NCBI GenBank assembly: GCA_022041995.1
Contig: CP074381.1
Location: 3,782,001 to 3,846,000 of the forward strand
Reading direction: 5' to 3'
DNA length: 64,000 nt
Source of the DNA: Cupriavidus necator
Lineage (GTDB): Bacteria > Pseudomonadota > Gammaproteobacteria > Burkholderiales > Burkholderiaceae
Shown here: positions 1 through 8,177 of the stretch, piece after piece
Layout: each line of letters starts with the position of its first letter
Numbering within the stretch: the stretch's first letter is position 1
Program-made: the position numbers and the translations under genes
Notes under the pieces: model-generated
Told to the model about the DNA's origin: nothing
Seen by the model: the letters and a program-made list of their open reading frames with translations, nothing else
The model's database searches: none

Positions 1-645
1 ACCGTGGAACGCGGCGAGAAACTCGCCGAACAGCTCTCCGGCCAGGGCCTGACCGCCAACGCGATCCGCCTGACGGACCTGGGCGAGCGCCTGCATGAGT
101 TCGATATCGTGGTGTCCTGCACCGCCAGCTCGCTGCCGATCATCGGCCTGGGCGCGGTGGAGCGCGCGGTCAAGCGCCGCAAGCACCGCCCCATCATGAT
201 GGTCGACCTGGCCGTGCCGCGCGACGTTGAGCCCGAAGTCGCGCGCCTGGACGACGTCTTCCTGTACACCGTCGACGATCTCGGCGCGATCGTGCGTGAA
301 GGCAATGCGATGCGCCAGGCCGCGGTGGCGCAGGCCGAGGCCATCATCGAAAGCCGGGTGCAGAACTTCATGCACTGGCTCGAAACCCGCAGCGTGGTGC
401 CGGTCATCCGCGAGCTGCAGACCAGCGGCGAATCCATCCGCCAGGCTGAACTGGAACGCGCGCGCCGCATGCTGGCACGCGGCGACGACCCCGAAGCCGT
501 GCTGGAGGCCCTCTCCGGCGCGCTGACCCGCAAATTCCTGCACGGCCCCACCCACGCGCTGAACCACACCCAGGGCGAAGACCGCGAGGCGCTGCTGCGC
601 CTGGTGCCGGGCCTGTTCCGCCACAGCAGCCACTCCGAGCGCTAG
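1..645 (+). CDS. hemA: Glutamyl-tRNA reductase, C-terminal part (5' end outside window)
   Basis: This is the last 214 codons of glutamyl-tRNA reductase, which reduces glutamyl-tRNA(Glu) with NADPH to glutamate-1-semialdehyde, the first committed step of C5 haem synthesis in the cytoplasm. The reading frame is already open at base 1, so the catalytic N-terminal domain lies upstream. What is visible is the end of the NADPH-binding domain (the run [14 protein letters not shown] and [15 protein letters not shown]) followed by the long helical dimerisation domain (from about [11 protein letters not shown] to the C terminus). Both stretches are strongly diagnostic of the family. prfA follows on the same strand after about 100 bp, the common hemA-prfA-prmC order in beta- and gamma-proteobacteria. 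Confidence 0.95.
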   Translation, partial: TVERGEKLAEQLSGQGLTANAIRLTDLGERLHEFDIVVSCTASSLPIIGLGAVERAVKRRKHRPIMMVDLAVPRDVEPEVARLDDVFLYTVDDLGAIVREGNAMRQAAVAQAEAIIESRVQNFMHWLETRSVVPVIRELQTSGESIRQAELERARRMLARGDDPEAVLEALSGALTRKFLHGPTHALNHTQGEDREALLRLVPGLFRHSSHSER

Positions 646-746
646 CCGCGCTTGCCCAGCCGCCGGCGCACCGCGCCGGGCACGCCTTCGCCGCCGCCCC
701 ACTACCGCGCGCGGCCCGGCCCACCCCCCATTCCTGTCCGCATCCG

Positions 747-1829
747 ATGAAAGCCAGCATGCTTGCCAAGCTCGACCAACTGGCCGAGCGACTCGATGAA
801 GTCAACGCCCTGCTCGCGCGCGAAGACGCGACCGCCAGGATCGACCAGTACCGCAAGCTCAGCCGCGAACATGCCGAGTTGTCGCCGGTGGCCGAGCAAT
901 ACGGCCAGTACCGCCAGGCGCAGGACGACCTGGCCACCGCGCAGGCGCTGCTGGACGATCCGGAGATGAAGGACTTTGCCGCCGACGAGATCGCCAGCGC
1001 GCGCGCGCGGCTGGAGGCCCTGGAAGCCAGCCTGCAGCGCCTGCTGCTGCCCAAGGACCCCAACGACGACCGCAACCTGCTGCTGGAAATCCGTGCCGGC
1101 ACCGGCGGCGAGGAAAGCGCGCTGTTCGCCGGCGATCTGCTGCGCATGTACACACGCTACGCCGAACGCCAGCGCTGGCAGGTCGAAGTGATGAGCGAAT
1201 CGGAATCAGACCTGGGCGGTTACAAGGAAGTGATCGTGCGGATCGCCGGCGATGCGGCGTTTTCCAGGCTGAAGTTCGAGTCAGGCGGCCACCGCGTGCA
1301 GCGCGTGCCGGCAACCGAGGCACAGGGACGCATCCATACCTCGGCCTGCACGGTCGCGGTGATGCCCGAAGCCGATGAGGTGGGCGAGGTCGAGATCAAC
1401 CCGGCCGACCTGCGCGTCGACACCTTCCGCGCCTCGGGCGCCGGCGGGCAGCACGTCAACAAGACCGATTCCGCGGTGCGCCTGACCCACCTGCCGACCG
1501 GCATCGTGGTCGAGTGCCAGGACGACCGCAGCCAGCACCGCAACAAGGACAAGGCGATGAAGGTGCTGGCGGCCCGCATCAAGGACATGCAGACGCGCGC
1601 CGCCCAGGCCAAGGAGGCCAGCACGCGGCGCAACCTGATCGGCTCGGGCGACCGCAGCGACCGCATCCGCACCTACAACTTCCCGCAGGGGCGGGTGACC
1701 GACCACCGCATCAACCTGACGCTGTACAAGATCGACATGATCATGGACGGCGACATGGATGAACTGCTGTCGGCGCTGGCCTCCGAACATCAGGCTGATC
1801 AGCTGGCAGCGCTTGGCGAAGAGGTGTAA
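747..1829 (+). CDS. prfA: Peptide chain release factor 1
   Basis: RF1 recognises UAA and UAG stop codons in the ribosomal A site and triggers peptide release. The 360-residue protein is the normal family length. The tripeptide anticodon PAT lies at residues 188-190 (within [15 protein letters not shown]) and the GGQ catalytic motif at 233-235 ([17 protein letters not shown]). Its glutamine is the target of the methyltransferase PrmC encoded just downstream. The start ATG begins MKASMLAKL, which matches the family N terminus. Unlike the tight prfA-prmC pairs of many genomes, a small lipoprotein gene sits between the two here. Confidence 0.98.
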   Translation: MKASMLAKLDQLAERLDEVNALLAREDATARIDQYRKLSREHAELSPVAEQYGQYRQAQDDLATAQALLDDPEMKDFAADEIASARARLEALEASLQRLLLPKDPNDDRNLLLEIRAGTGGEESALFAGDLLRMYTRYAERQRWQVEVMSESESDLGGYKEVIVRIAGDAAFSRLKFESGGHRVQRVPATEAQGRIHTSACTVAVMPEADEVGEVEINPADLRVDTFRASGAGGQHVNKTDSAVRLTHLPTGIVVECQDDRSQHRNKDKAMKVLAARIKDMQTRAAQAKEASTRRNLIGSGDRSDRIRTYNFPQGRVTDHRINLTLYKIDMIMDGDMDELLSALASEHQADQLAALGEEV

Positions 1830-1946
1830 GGGCCACTCAATGCACGCCCCAAAGGGCTTCCGCCGCGAACACCGCGTAAAGTCGCCGATATCTTTGTATT
1901 TCTTGTAAATGCTTGAAACAGCACTGGTGGGGGTAAAGCGGCTGTC

Positions 1947-1952
1947 TATAAT
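1947..1952 (+). promoter_or_regulatory. Candidate sigma70 -10 element for the small lipoprotein gene
   Basis: A perfect TATAAT lies 68 bp before the ATG at 2020, in a local AT-richer stretch between prfA and the lipoprotein gene. No good -35 hexamer sits at 17 bp spacing. TTGAAA at 1913-1918 is too far (28 bp). A promoter is therefore plausible but only half supported. Confidence 0.4.
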
Positions 1953-2019
1953 CGATTTCGACCGGCAAACGGAGAATGGTGCCGGGTAGTCACTCCCGAG
2001 AACATACTAGGACGAAATC

Positions 2020-2349
2020 ATGAAAAAACTGCTCGCGCTGTTGATGATCACCGCGGCCATGGCCGCTTGCAGCAAGAAGGAAGAAGCCCCGCCTGCCGCC
2101 TCGAACGCCGAGAGCGCCATGCAAAGCGCCGCTGAATCCGCCAAGGCCGCCGCCAGCGATGCCGCCGCTGCCGCCAGCAACGCCGCAGACGCCGCCAAGG
2201 CCGCCGCCAGCGGTGCTGCGGCCGATGTCTCGGCCGCCGCCGACAAGGCCAAGGAAGACGCCGGCAACGCCATGGCAAATGCCAAGCAGGCCGCCAAGGA
2301 TGCCGTCAACACGGGTGCCGACAAGGCCAAGGACGCCGTCAATAAGTAA
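2020..2349 (+). CDS. Small alanine-rich lipoprotein
   Basis: The 109-residue protein begins with a lipoprotein signal peptide (MKKLLALLMITAAMAAC, lipobox ending at Cys18). A mature domain follows, made almost entirely of Ala, Lys, Asp, Ser and Asn in a heptad-like pattern (repeats such as AADAAKAAASGAAAD and ADKAKEDAGNAM). This predicts one long amphipathic helix without hydrophobic core residues, as in LEA-like or Lpp-like surface helices. It has a candidate -10 element upstream and an intrinsic terminator downstream, so it looks like an independent transcription unit placed between prfA and prmC. The envelope location is inferred from the lipobox. No molecular function can be assigned. Confidence 0.85.
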   Translation: MKKLLALLMITAAMAACSKKEEAPPAASNAESAMQSAAESAKAAASDAAAAASNAADAAKAAASGAAADVSAAADKAKEDAGNAMANAKQAAKDAVNTGADKAKDAVNK

Positions 2350-2426
2350 TCGTCCCGGCGGGGCATTGCGCCCGCCGCGGTCGATGAGCGGTACACTGGC
2401 GCCAAGCCGGAAGTCCCGCCCCAAAG

Positions 2427-2458
2427 CCCCGCCAGGCCTTGCGCCGGTGGGGTTTTTT
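2427..2458 (+). terminator. Rho-independent terminator after the lipoprotein gene
   Basis: CCCCGCC (2427-2433) pairs with GGTGGGG (2446-2452, one G-T pair) and is followed directly by six T residues. This is a classical intrinsic terminator. It ends the lipoprotein transcript and lies 35 bp before the prmC start, so prmC either needs its own promoter or depends on read-through. Confidence 0.85.
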
Positions 2459-2492
2459 ATAGCCGGCAACGGAACCGTCCCCCTGCCCTTCG

Positions 2493-3362
2493 ATGTCCTC
2501 CCCCAACTCCGCCGCGCTGCCGGCAACGCCGACGCTGCGCGAAGCCCAGACCCTCGCCGCCATGGCCGGGCTGCCTGCCCTGGAAGTGCGCATGCTGCTG
2601 ACGCATGTCACCGGCCTCACCCGCACCCAGCTGATCACGCGCGACACCGACACCCTCACCATCGCCCAGCGCGACGCCTTTGCCACGCTGCTGGCGCGGC
2701 GGCTGGCGGGCGAGCCGATGGCCTACCTGATCGGCGAGCGCGAGTTCTTCGGCCGCAAGTTCCGGGTCACGCCTGATGTGCTGATCCCGCGGCCCGATAC
2801 CGAGGTCGCCGCCGAAGCCTCGCTGGCGCGGCTGGCCGAGGTGCCGCAGCCGACCGTGCTGGACCTGGGCACGGGCTCGGGCGTCCTGGCCGTGACGCTG
2901 GCGCGCGAGCGCCGCGATGCGCAAGTCTGGGCCACCGACATCTCCCCCGGCGCGCTGATGGTCGCGCAGGACAATGCCAGCGCGCTCGGCGCCGACCGCA
3001 TCCACTTCCTGGTGTCGGACTGGTACGCGGCGCTGCCGGCGGGCCTGCGCTTTCACCTGATCGTCAGCAATCCGCCCTATATCGCCGAGGGCGACCCGCA
3101 CCTGGCCGAAGGCGACCTGCGCTTCGAACCGATCGACGCGCTGACCGACCACGACGACGGCCTGTCGGACCTGCGGGCCATCGTGGGCGGTGCCGGCGCC
3201 CGGCTGCTGCCTGGCGGCTGGCTGCTGATGGAGCATGGCTACGACCAGGCGCAGGCCACCCGCCAGCTGCTGGAGGATGCCGGTTTCACCGAGCTCTTCA
3301 CCGCCCGCGACCTGGCCGGCCTGGAACGCTGCACCGGCGGGCGGCGTTGGCAAGGCGCTTAG
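2493..3362 (+). CDS. prmC: Release factor glutamine N5-methyltransferase
   Basis: PrmC (HemK) methylates the glutamine of the GGQ motif in RF1 and RF2 using S-adenosylmethionine. The 289-residue protein has the expected N-terminal helical substrate-binding domain, then the SAM-binding motif VLDLGTGSGVLA at 122-133 and the catalytic NPPY signature at 193-196. EFFGRKFRVTPDVLIPRPDTE in the linker is also characteristic of the family. The ATG at 2493 has no strong Shine-Dalgarno sequence but gives the normal length. Its substrate RF1 is encoded two genes upstream. Confidence 0.97.
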   Translation: MSSPNSAALPATPTLREAQTLAAMAGLPALEVRMLLTHVTGLTRTQLITRDTDTLTIAQRDAFATLLARRLAGEPMAYLIGEREFFGRKFRVTPDVLIPRPDTEVAAEASLARLAEVPQPTVLDLGTGSGVLAVTLARERRDAQVWATDISPGALMVAQDNASALGADRIHFLVSDWYAALPAGLRFHLIVSNPPYIAEGDPHLAEGDLRFEPIDALTDHDDGLSDLRAIVGGAGARLLPGGWLLMEHGYDQAQATRQLLEDAGFTELFTARDLAGLERCTGGRRWQGA

Positions 3363-3509
3363 CCTGGCGGCACCACTGCCGGTCACTGAAGCCCGGCGGC
3401 GATTCCGGTAAAATCCCCGTCAGATCCCGCCGTGCGGCCCGGCCGCGTGGCGTCCCATTCTCCCCAGGCGGCGCCCGCGACATGGCATCGCCCCACTGAA
3501 AAGCAAACC

Positions 3510-3821
3510 ATGAGCGACGTACAGCAAAAGATCGATCAGATCGTCAAGGGCAACCCGGTAGTCCTGTTCATGAAGGGCACTGCGCAATTCCCGATGTGCG
3601 GCTTCTCGGGCCGCGCCATCCAGATCCTGAAGGCCTGCGGCGTGGACGCGCCCACCACGGTCAACGTGCTGGATGACGAAGGCATCCGCCAGGGCATCAA
3701 GGCATACGCCAACTGGCCGACCATCCCGCAGCTCTATGTGAACGGCGAGTTCATCGGCGGCTCGGACATCATGATGGAGATGTACCAGAACGGCGAACTG
3801 CAGACCCTGCTGAAGGGCTGA
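3510..3821 (+). CDS. grxD: Monothiol glutaredoxin (CGFS type)
   Basis: This 103-residue monothiol glutaredoxin coordinates and transfers [2Fe-2S] clusters with glutathione. The CGFS active site is visible (FPMCGFSGRA), as are the glutathione-binding TIPQLY (WPTIPQLYVNGEFIGG) and GGSD motifs. An in-frame ATG at 3432 would add 26 residues of non-family sequence, so the start is placed at the MSDVQQKIDQ methionine, which matches the family N terminus. ubiX starts 8 bp after its stop codon, suggesting co-transcription. Confidence 0.96.
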   Translation: MSDVQQKIDQIVKGNPVVLFMKGTAQFPMCGFSGRAIQILKACGVDAPTTVNVLDDEGIRQGIKAYANWPTIPQLYVNGEFIGGSDIMMEMYQNGELQTLLKG

Positions 3822-3829
3822 GTTCCTGT

Positions 3830-4453
3830 ATGTCCGTGACTGGCGGCACACCAAAACGGCTGATCGTCGCCATCACGGGCGCCACCGGCGCCATCTACGG
3901 CGTGCGCCTGCTGCAGGTGCTGCGCGCGGCGCCCTCGGTGGAAACCCATCTGCTGATTTCGCCGGCCGGCGTGATGAACCTGCAGCACGAGCTGGACATC
4001 AGCCGTGCCGAGGTGGAGGCGCTGGCCAGCGTCGTGCACAACGTGCGCGACATTGGCGCGACCATCGCCAGTGGCTCGTTCCGCGCACAGGCAATGGTGG
4101 TGGCCCCCTGCTCCATGCGCACACTGGCGGCGATTGCGCACGGCCTGTCAGATAACCTGATCACGCGCGCGGCCGACGTCACGCTCAAGGAGCGGCGCAA
4201 GCTGGTGCTGATGGTGCGGGAAACGCCGCTGAACCTTGCGCACCTGCGCAATATGACGGCGGTAACGGAAATGGGCGGGATCGTGTTCCCGCCGGTGCCG
4301 GGCTTCTACCAGAAGCCACAGAGCATTGCCGAACTGGTCGACCATACGGTCGGGCGCGTGCTCGACCTGGTGGATTTGCCGGAGATCGGGCAGACGCTCG
4401 CGCCCAGCTGGGGCGGGCTGAACGCCCGGGCCGGCGACGCGGCCGGCGACTGA
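3830..4453 (+). CDS. ubiX: Flavin prenyltransferase UbiX (housekeeping copy)
   Basis: UbiX attaches a dimethylallyl group to FMN to make prenylated FMN, the cofactor of UbiD decarboxylases, and so supports ubiquinone synthesis. The 207-residue protein carries the flavin-binding N terminus (VAITGATGAIYGVRLLQ), the central SGSF and APCSMRTLAAIA segments, and the C-terminal LRNMTAVTEMGGIV and PPVPGFY segments typical of the family. Its position in the core hemA-to-ubiX block marks it as the housekeeping copy. A second, shorter paralogue lies at 41202-41798 in the catabolic island. Confidence 0.95.
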   Translation: MSVTGGTPKRLIVAITGATGAIYGVRLLQVLRAAPSVETHLLISPAGVMNLQHELDISRAEVEALASVVHNVRDIGATIASGSFRAQAMVVAPCSMRTLAAIAHGLSDNLITRAADVTLKERRKLVLMVRETPLNLAHLRNMTAVTEMGGIVFPPVPGFYQKPQSIAELVDHTVGRVLDLVDLPEIGQTLAPSWGGLNARAGDAAGD

Positions 4454-4459
4454 ATGGCG

Positions 4460-4490
4460 GCCGGCGCGCGACCTCTCTCTACGCGCCGGC
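4460..4490. terminator. Hairpin between convergent ubiX and lipoprotein genes
   Basis: GCCGGCGCG (4460-4468) is perfectly complementary to CGCGCCGGC (4482-4490), with a 13-nt loop. It lies in the short gap between two convergent genes. No T tract follows on either strand, so it may be a weak or Rho-assisted bidirectional terminator. Confidence 0.5.
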
Positions 4491-4522
4491 ATCCTCCTGC
4501 ATTGTCGTGCCAACCGCTGCCA

Positions 4523-4726
4523 TTACCAGTGGCGGTAGCCCCGGCCATAGTAGCCATAGCCGCCATAGTAGTACGGCCGCGGTGCCACCACGACCGGCGC
4601 GGGCGCCACATACACCGGCGCAGGGCCGATCGCAGGGCCGGCAGGCGTGGGATAGACGGCGCAGCCGCCCAGCAGGGTGACGGATGCCGCAGCGGCAGCC
4701 AGTCCAATCGTCAGCATTCTCATCAT
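4523..4726 (-). CDS. Small Pro/Tyr-rich lipoprotein
   Basis: The 67-residue protein starts MMRMLTIGLAAAAASVTLLGGC, a lipoprotein signal with lipobox LGGC. The mature part is rich in Pro, Ala and Val and then Tyr and Gly (YYYGGYGYYGRGYRHW), as in many short envelope lipoproteins of Burkholderiales. The start at 4726 is preferred over an ATG 24 bp upstream because AAGGAC lies 5-6 bases before it and the signal peptide then begins directly. Function is unknown. It is separated from the downstream dehydrogenase operon and reads towards ubiX. Confidence 0.75.
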   Translation of the reverse strand: MMRMLTIGLAAAAASVTLLGGCAVYPTPAGPAIGPAPVYVAPAPVVVAPRPYYYGGYGYYGRGYRHW

Positions 4727-4859
4727 TCGTCCTTGGGTCGGAACGGGCATGTGCCTGCCCTGCTGACGTTATACGGGCAGAAACCGTAATACGGCGTCAA
4801 AGGCGTGTAAGGCTTGTTACCGTTCCCTACGCGCCCTGTAACACACTCAAGGATTCCCG

Positions 4860-6377
4860 TCAGATCTCGAACCGTATCCCCTGCGCCAGCGGCAGCGAAT
4901 CGCCATAGTTGATCGTGTTGGTGGCGCGGCGCATATAGCCCTTCCACGCATCGGATCCCGACTCGCGGCCCCCGCCCGTCGCCTTTTCCCCGCCGAAGGC
5001 GCCGCCGATCTCCGCGCCGCTGGTGCCGATGTTGACGTTGGCAATGCCGCAGTCGCTGCCTGCCGAGGACAGGAAGCGCTCGGCCTCGCGCATCGATTCC
5101 GTGAAGATGCACGACGATAGCCCGTGCGCCGCGGCGTTGTTCAGCGCGATGGCCTCATCCAGCGTGGTGTACGGCATCAGGTACAGGATCGGGGCAAAGG
5201 TTTCTGTCAGCATGGTGTCGTGCTGGGCGTCGGTCATCACCAGCGCGGGCCGCACGTAACAGGCATGCGGGTAGCGGGCGGCCAGCAGCCGTTCGCCGCC
5301 GGTGACGATATTGGCCTGCGCGCGGCAGGCGGCCAGCGCATTGGCCATGGCATCGCCCGCGGCGCTGTCGATCAGCGGGCCGACCAGGGTGCCGTCTGCG
5401 AGCGGGTCGCCGACAGGCAGGCGGTCGAACACCGTGATCAGCCGGCTCGCCATGGTGTCGATCAGGTCGGCGTGGATAAAGCAGCGGCGCAGCGTGGTGC
5501 AACGCTGGCCCGCCGTGCCGGCCGCGGCGAAGGTGATGGCGCGCACCGCCAGCTCGATGTCGGCCGAGGGTGCGACGATGGCGGCATTGTTGCCGCCCAG
5601 CTCCAGGATGCTGCGCTTGAAGTGCCCGGCGCAGGCAATGCCGACCTCGCGGCCCATGCGGGTCGAGCCGGTGGCGCTGACCAGCCGCACCGCCGGGTGC
5701 GACACCAGGTGGTTGCCCAGCATGCGCCCGCCCGGCAGCACCGCCGAGATGCCGGTATGCTGCGGCGCCGCCGCGGCCAGCACACGCTCCAGCAGGCCAT
5801 GCGCGGCCAGCGCGCACAGGGTGACTTTTTCCGAAGGTTTCCAGATCACGCCGTTGCCGCACACCAGCGCCAGCGCCGCATTCCACGCCCACACCGCCAC
5901 CGGGAAGTTGAACGCCGAGATCACGCCGCACAGCCCGTACGGATGCCAGGTCTCGCGCATCGCATGCTGCGGGCGCTCGGAGGCAATGGTGAGCCCGTGC
6001 AACTGGCGCGACAGCCCGACCGCGAAGTCGCAGATGTCGATCATCTCCTGCACCTCGCCCAGGCCTTCCTGCAGGATCTTGCCGGACTCGAGCGAGACCA
6101 GCCGACCCAGCGCCGGCTTGTGTTCGCGCAACACCTCGCCGAAGCGCCGCACGATCTCGCCGCGCGCGGGCGCGGGCAGCAGCGCCCAGGTGGTCTGCGC
6201 CGCATGGGCGCGGGCGATCAGCGCATCGGCCTGTGCCGGCGTGCAGGCCAGGACATGACCGATGGCCTCGCCATCGACCGGCGAGCGGACCGTTACGGCG
6301 CCGGCCGGAGTGCCCTCCCGCCACGGCCGCGGCAGGCCCAGCGAATCCCAGCAGGCAGCAAACTCTTGCGCTTTCAT
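4860..6377 (-). CDS. ALDH7-type aldehyde dehydrogenase, probably L-aminoadipate-semialdehyde dehydrogenase
   Basis: This 505-residue NAD(P)-dependent aldehyde dehydrogenase has the ALDH7 (antiquitin) pattern. The catalytic Glu259 is in SILELGGNNA, the nucleophile Cys293 is in AGQRCTTLRR, and the aminoadipate-site segment SGAEIGGAFGGEKATGGGRE lies near the C terminus. The family oxidises 2-aminoadipate-6-semialdehyde (in equilibrium with piperideine-6-carboxylate) to 2-aminoadipate in lysine breakdown. The start ATG at 6377 overlaps the TGA of the upstream lysine 6-dehydrogenase-like gene by 4 bp, so the two are translationally coupled. The frame stays open further upstream but there it only overlaps that gene. 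The assignment to lysine is strengthened by its partner gene and the divergent Lrp regulator. Confidence 0.88.
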   Translation of the reverse strand: MKAQEFAACWDSLGLPRPWREGTPAGAVTVRSPVDGEAIGHVLACTPAQADALIARAHAAQTTWALLPAPARGEIVRRFGEVLREHKPALGRLVSLESGKILQEGLGEVQEMIDICDFAVGLSRQLHGLTIASERPQHAMRETWHPYGLCGVISAFNFPVAVWAWNAALALVCGNGVIWKPSEKVTLCALAAHGLLERVLAAAAPQHTGISAVLPGGRMLGNHLVSHPAVRLVSATGSTRMGREVGIACAGHFKRSILELGGNNAAIVAPSADIELAVRAITFAAAGTAGQRCTTLRRCFIHADLIDTMASRLITVFDRLPVGDPLADGTLVGPLIDSAAGDAMANALAACRAQANIVTGGERLLAARYPHACYVRPALVMTDAQHDTMLTETFAPILYLMPYTTLDEAIALNNAAAHGLSSCIFTESMREAERFLSSAGSDCGIANVNIGTSGAEIGGAFGGEKATGGGRESGSDAWKGYMRRATNTINYGDSLPLAQGIRFEI

Positions 6378-7555
6378 ACGAGGGTCTCCTGTAACGGATG
6401 CTGCGTATAGTGGCGGCCGAAGCGATTGGCAAGGAAGGCGTCCAGCGGCATCGATTCCTGCCGCACGAAGCCGGATTGCGGCAGCGCGCCGGTGGCCACC
6501 ATGTCCAGCGCGGTGCAGATGCCCGCGGCGGTGGTCAGCTGGATGGCGTTGACATGGCCACCCTTGCCATCCACCCCGCCGATGCGCACCGAGAACGATG
6601 CCTGCGTCAGCGGCCCGCGTCCGCGTTCGCCCCCGGCCGGGTAGCCGGTGGCGGTGGCGAACACGATCACCACGTCCTGGTCGGTCACCGGGATGGCGCG
6701 GTCGAAGATATCGCGCAGCCATTCGCGGCGTTCGCGCAGGCGCAGGTCGTTGAGCAGCAGTTTCATCAGCGCGCAATGGCCCGGATAGCGGATGGACTTG
6801 TAGTCGACATGGCGCGCGCGGCCGGCCAGCGTTTCAGGCAGCGTGCCCAGGCCGCCAGATGTATTAAAGGCTTCGTACTCGATGCCGTCCAGCGCAAAGC
6901 TCTCCAGCCCCTCCAGCGCCGTCAGTTCCACGCGGCGGCCGTCGACGATGGCCTCGCACGGGTTGCAGTACTCGTTGATCAGTCCCTCGGTGCTCCAGGT
7001 CAGGTTGTACTTGAGCGCATTGCTGGGATAGCGCGGCAGCGCGCCGACCCGCATCTGCAGGTCCAGCAGCTCACCCCCGCCGCGCAGGAAGCGCTGCGCC
7101 AGGTCATGCCCGACCACGCCGATAAAGCCCGGCGCCAGCCCGCATTGCGGCATCAGCACCGAGCGCGCGCTTTGCGCCAGCTGGCGGATGGCCTGGGTCG
7201 CGGCCACGTCCTCGGTCAGGTCGAAGTAATGGACGCCCAGGCGCGCCGCCACCGAAGCCACGCTGATCGCGGCATGGAACGGCAGCGCGTTGAGCACGGC
7301 ATCGGCGCCGGCCAGCAGCGCGGCGCAGGTGCCGGGCTCGGTGGGGTCGCCGGCGCGCGCCAGCACGCCGCGCGGCAGGCCGTCGAGGCGGCGTGCGTCA
7401 TGGTCGACCACGCTGAGACGGTAGTCGCCACTGTCATGCAGCATGGCGGCAATGGTGCGCCCGATCTTGCCCGCGCCAAGCACCGTCACGTGCAGCGGGC
7501 GGGGCGCCTTGGGCAGGTCGCGCGGGCCCTGCCGGCCCAGGTTCGAGGCTTGCAT
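6374..7555 (-). CDS. Saccharopine dehydrogenase-family oxidoreductase, likely L-lysine 6-dehydrogenase
   Basis: The 393-residue protein has an N-terminal Rossmann motif (VTVLGAGKIGRTIAAML) and the saccharopine dehydrogenase-family fold. Segments such as PQCGLAPGFIGVVGHDLA, YNLTWSTEGLINEY, EAFNTSGGLGTL and YKSIRYPGHC follow the layout known from bacterial lysine 6-dehydrogenases, which oxidatively deaminate the epsilon-amino group of lysine to aminoadipate semialdehyde. The next gene (4-bp overlap) encodes the dehydrogenase that would oxidise this product, and an Lrp-type regulator is divergent. A different amino acid or saccharopine-like substrate cannot be excluded. The start at 7555 (MQASNLGRQ) is favoured because the upstream in-frame part runs into the promoter region. 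Confidence 0.8.
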   Translation of the reverse strand: MQASNLGRQGPRDLPKAPRPLHVTVLGAGKIGRTIAAMLHDSGDYRLSVVDHDARRLDGLPRGVLARAGDPTEPGTCAALLAGADAVLNALPFHAAISVASVAARLGVHYFDLTEDVAATQAIRQLAQSARSVLMPQCGLAPGFIGVVGHDLAQRFLRGGGELLDLQMRVGALPRYPSNALKYNLTWSTEGLINEYCNPCEAIVDGRRVELTALEGLESFALDGIEYEAFNTSGGLGTLPETLAGRARHVDYKSIRYPGHCALMKLLLNDLRLRERREWLRDIFDRAIPVTDQDVVIVFATATGYPAGGERGRGPLTQASFSVRIGGVDGKGGHVNAIQLTTAAGICTALDMVATGALPQSGFVRQESMPLDAFLANRFGRHYTQHPLQETLV

Positions 7556-7683
7556 GGTGTCTCCGTCCACAAGAAAAGGTTGTCCTGTTGACTGGAGTAT
7601 GGATAGCCCGGTCGACACAATGAAGACGCAAGAACGACGAAAACCCGCCATAATCGAACGAAACGACGAAGCCTACCGACGCA
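7556..7683. promoter_or_regulatory. Divergent control region between lysine operon and lrp-type gene
   Basis: This 128-bp gap between divergent genes must hold both promoters. It is less GC-rich than its flanks and contains two near-direct repeats of AACGACGAA (starting near 7633 and 7664) around a CATAAT at 7649-7654. Repeated short sites of this kind are compatible with Lrp/AsnC binding. The -35 elements are not convincing on either strand. Confidence 0.4.
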
Positions 7684-8133
7684 ATGACCGAACTCGACAC
7701 CACCGACCGGCACTTGCTGTCGCTGCTGCAGGCCAATGCCCGCGAAAGCGCCGCCAACCTCGCCCGGCACCTGGGCATCGCCCGCACCACCGTGGTGGCG
7801 CGCATTGCGCGGCTGGAGCGCAGCGGGGTGATTGCCGGCTACGGCGTGCGGCTGGGACAGCGCATGGAAGACAACGCCATCCTGGCCTATTGCGGCCTGT
7901 CGGTGCAGCCCAAGGCTGCGCCCGCGATCCTGCGCGCACTGCAGCGCCTGCCCGAGATCGAAGAGGTCAATTCCGTCAGCGGCCCGGTCGACTACCTGGT
8001 GGCGATCCGCTGCGACACGCATGACCGGCTGGACCGGCTGCTCGACGAGATCGGCATGCTCGACGGCGTCAACCACACCACCACCTCGATCGTGCTGGCG
8101 CGCAAGCTCGACCGCCGGCGCGCCGCCGGCTGA
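7684..8133 (+). CDS. Lrp/AsnC-family transcriptional regulator
   Basis: The 149-residue protein has an N-terminal winged helix-turn-helix (LDTTDRHLLSLLQANAR, then LARHLGIARTTVVARIARLE) and a C-terminal RAM effector-binding domain (LAYCGLSVQPKAAPAILRAL, ending TTTSIVLARKL). Lrp/AsnC proteins usually sense amino acids and control nearby amino-acid genes. This one is divergent from the lysine 6-dehydrogenase and semialdehyde dehydrogenase pair, so lysine or a lysine metabolite is the likely effector (inference). A DapB-like gene follows 44 bp downstream on the same strand. Confidence 0.9.
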   Translation: MTELDTTDRHLLSLLQANARESAANLARHLGIARTTVVARIARLERSGVIAGYGVRLGQRMEDNAILAYCGLSVQPKAAPAILRALQRLPEIEEVNSVSGPVDYLVAIRCDTHDRLDRLLDEIGMLDGVNHTTTSIVLARKLDRRRAAG

Positions 8134-8177
8134 CGCGGTATGCTGCCAACCCGATCAAGCGTTTGCGGAGCAACAAG

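Noticed and set aside
1913..1952. TTGAAA and TATAAT as a complete promoter
   Set aside because: The spacing of 28 bp is far outside the functional range, so only the -10 element is reported.
5124..6410. 428-codon plus-strand frame opposite the ALDH7 gene
   Set aside because: It is a shadow of a well-supported gene with all catalytic motifs. Its own product is Arg/Gln/His-rich with no family features.
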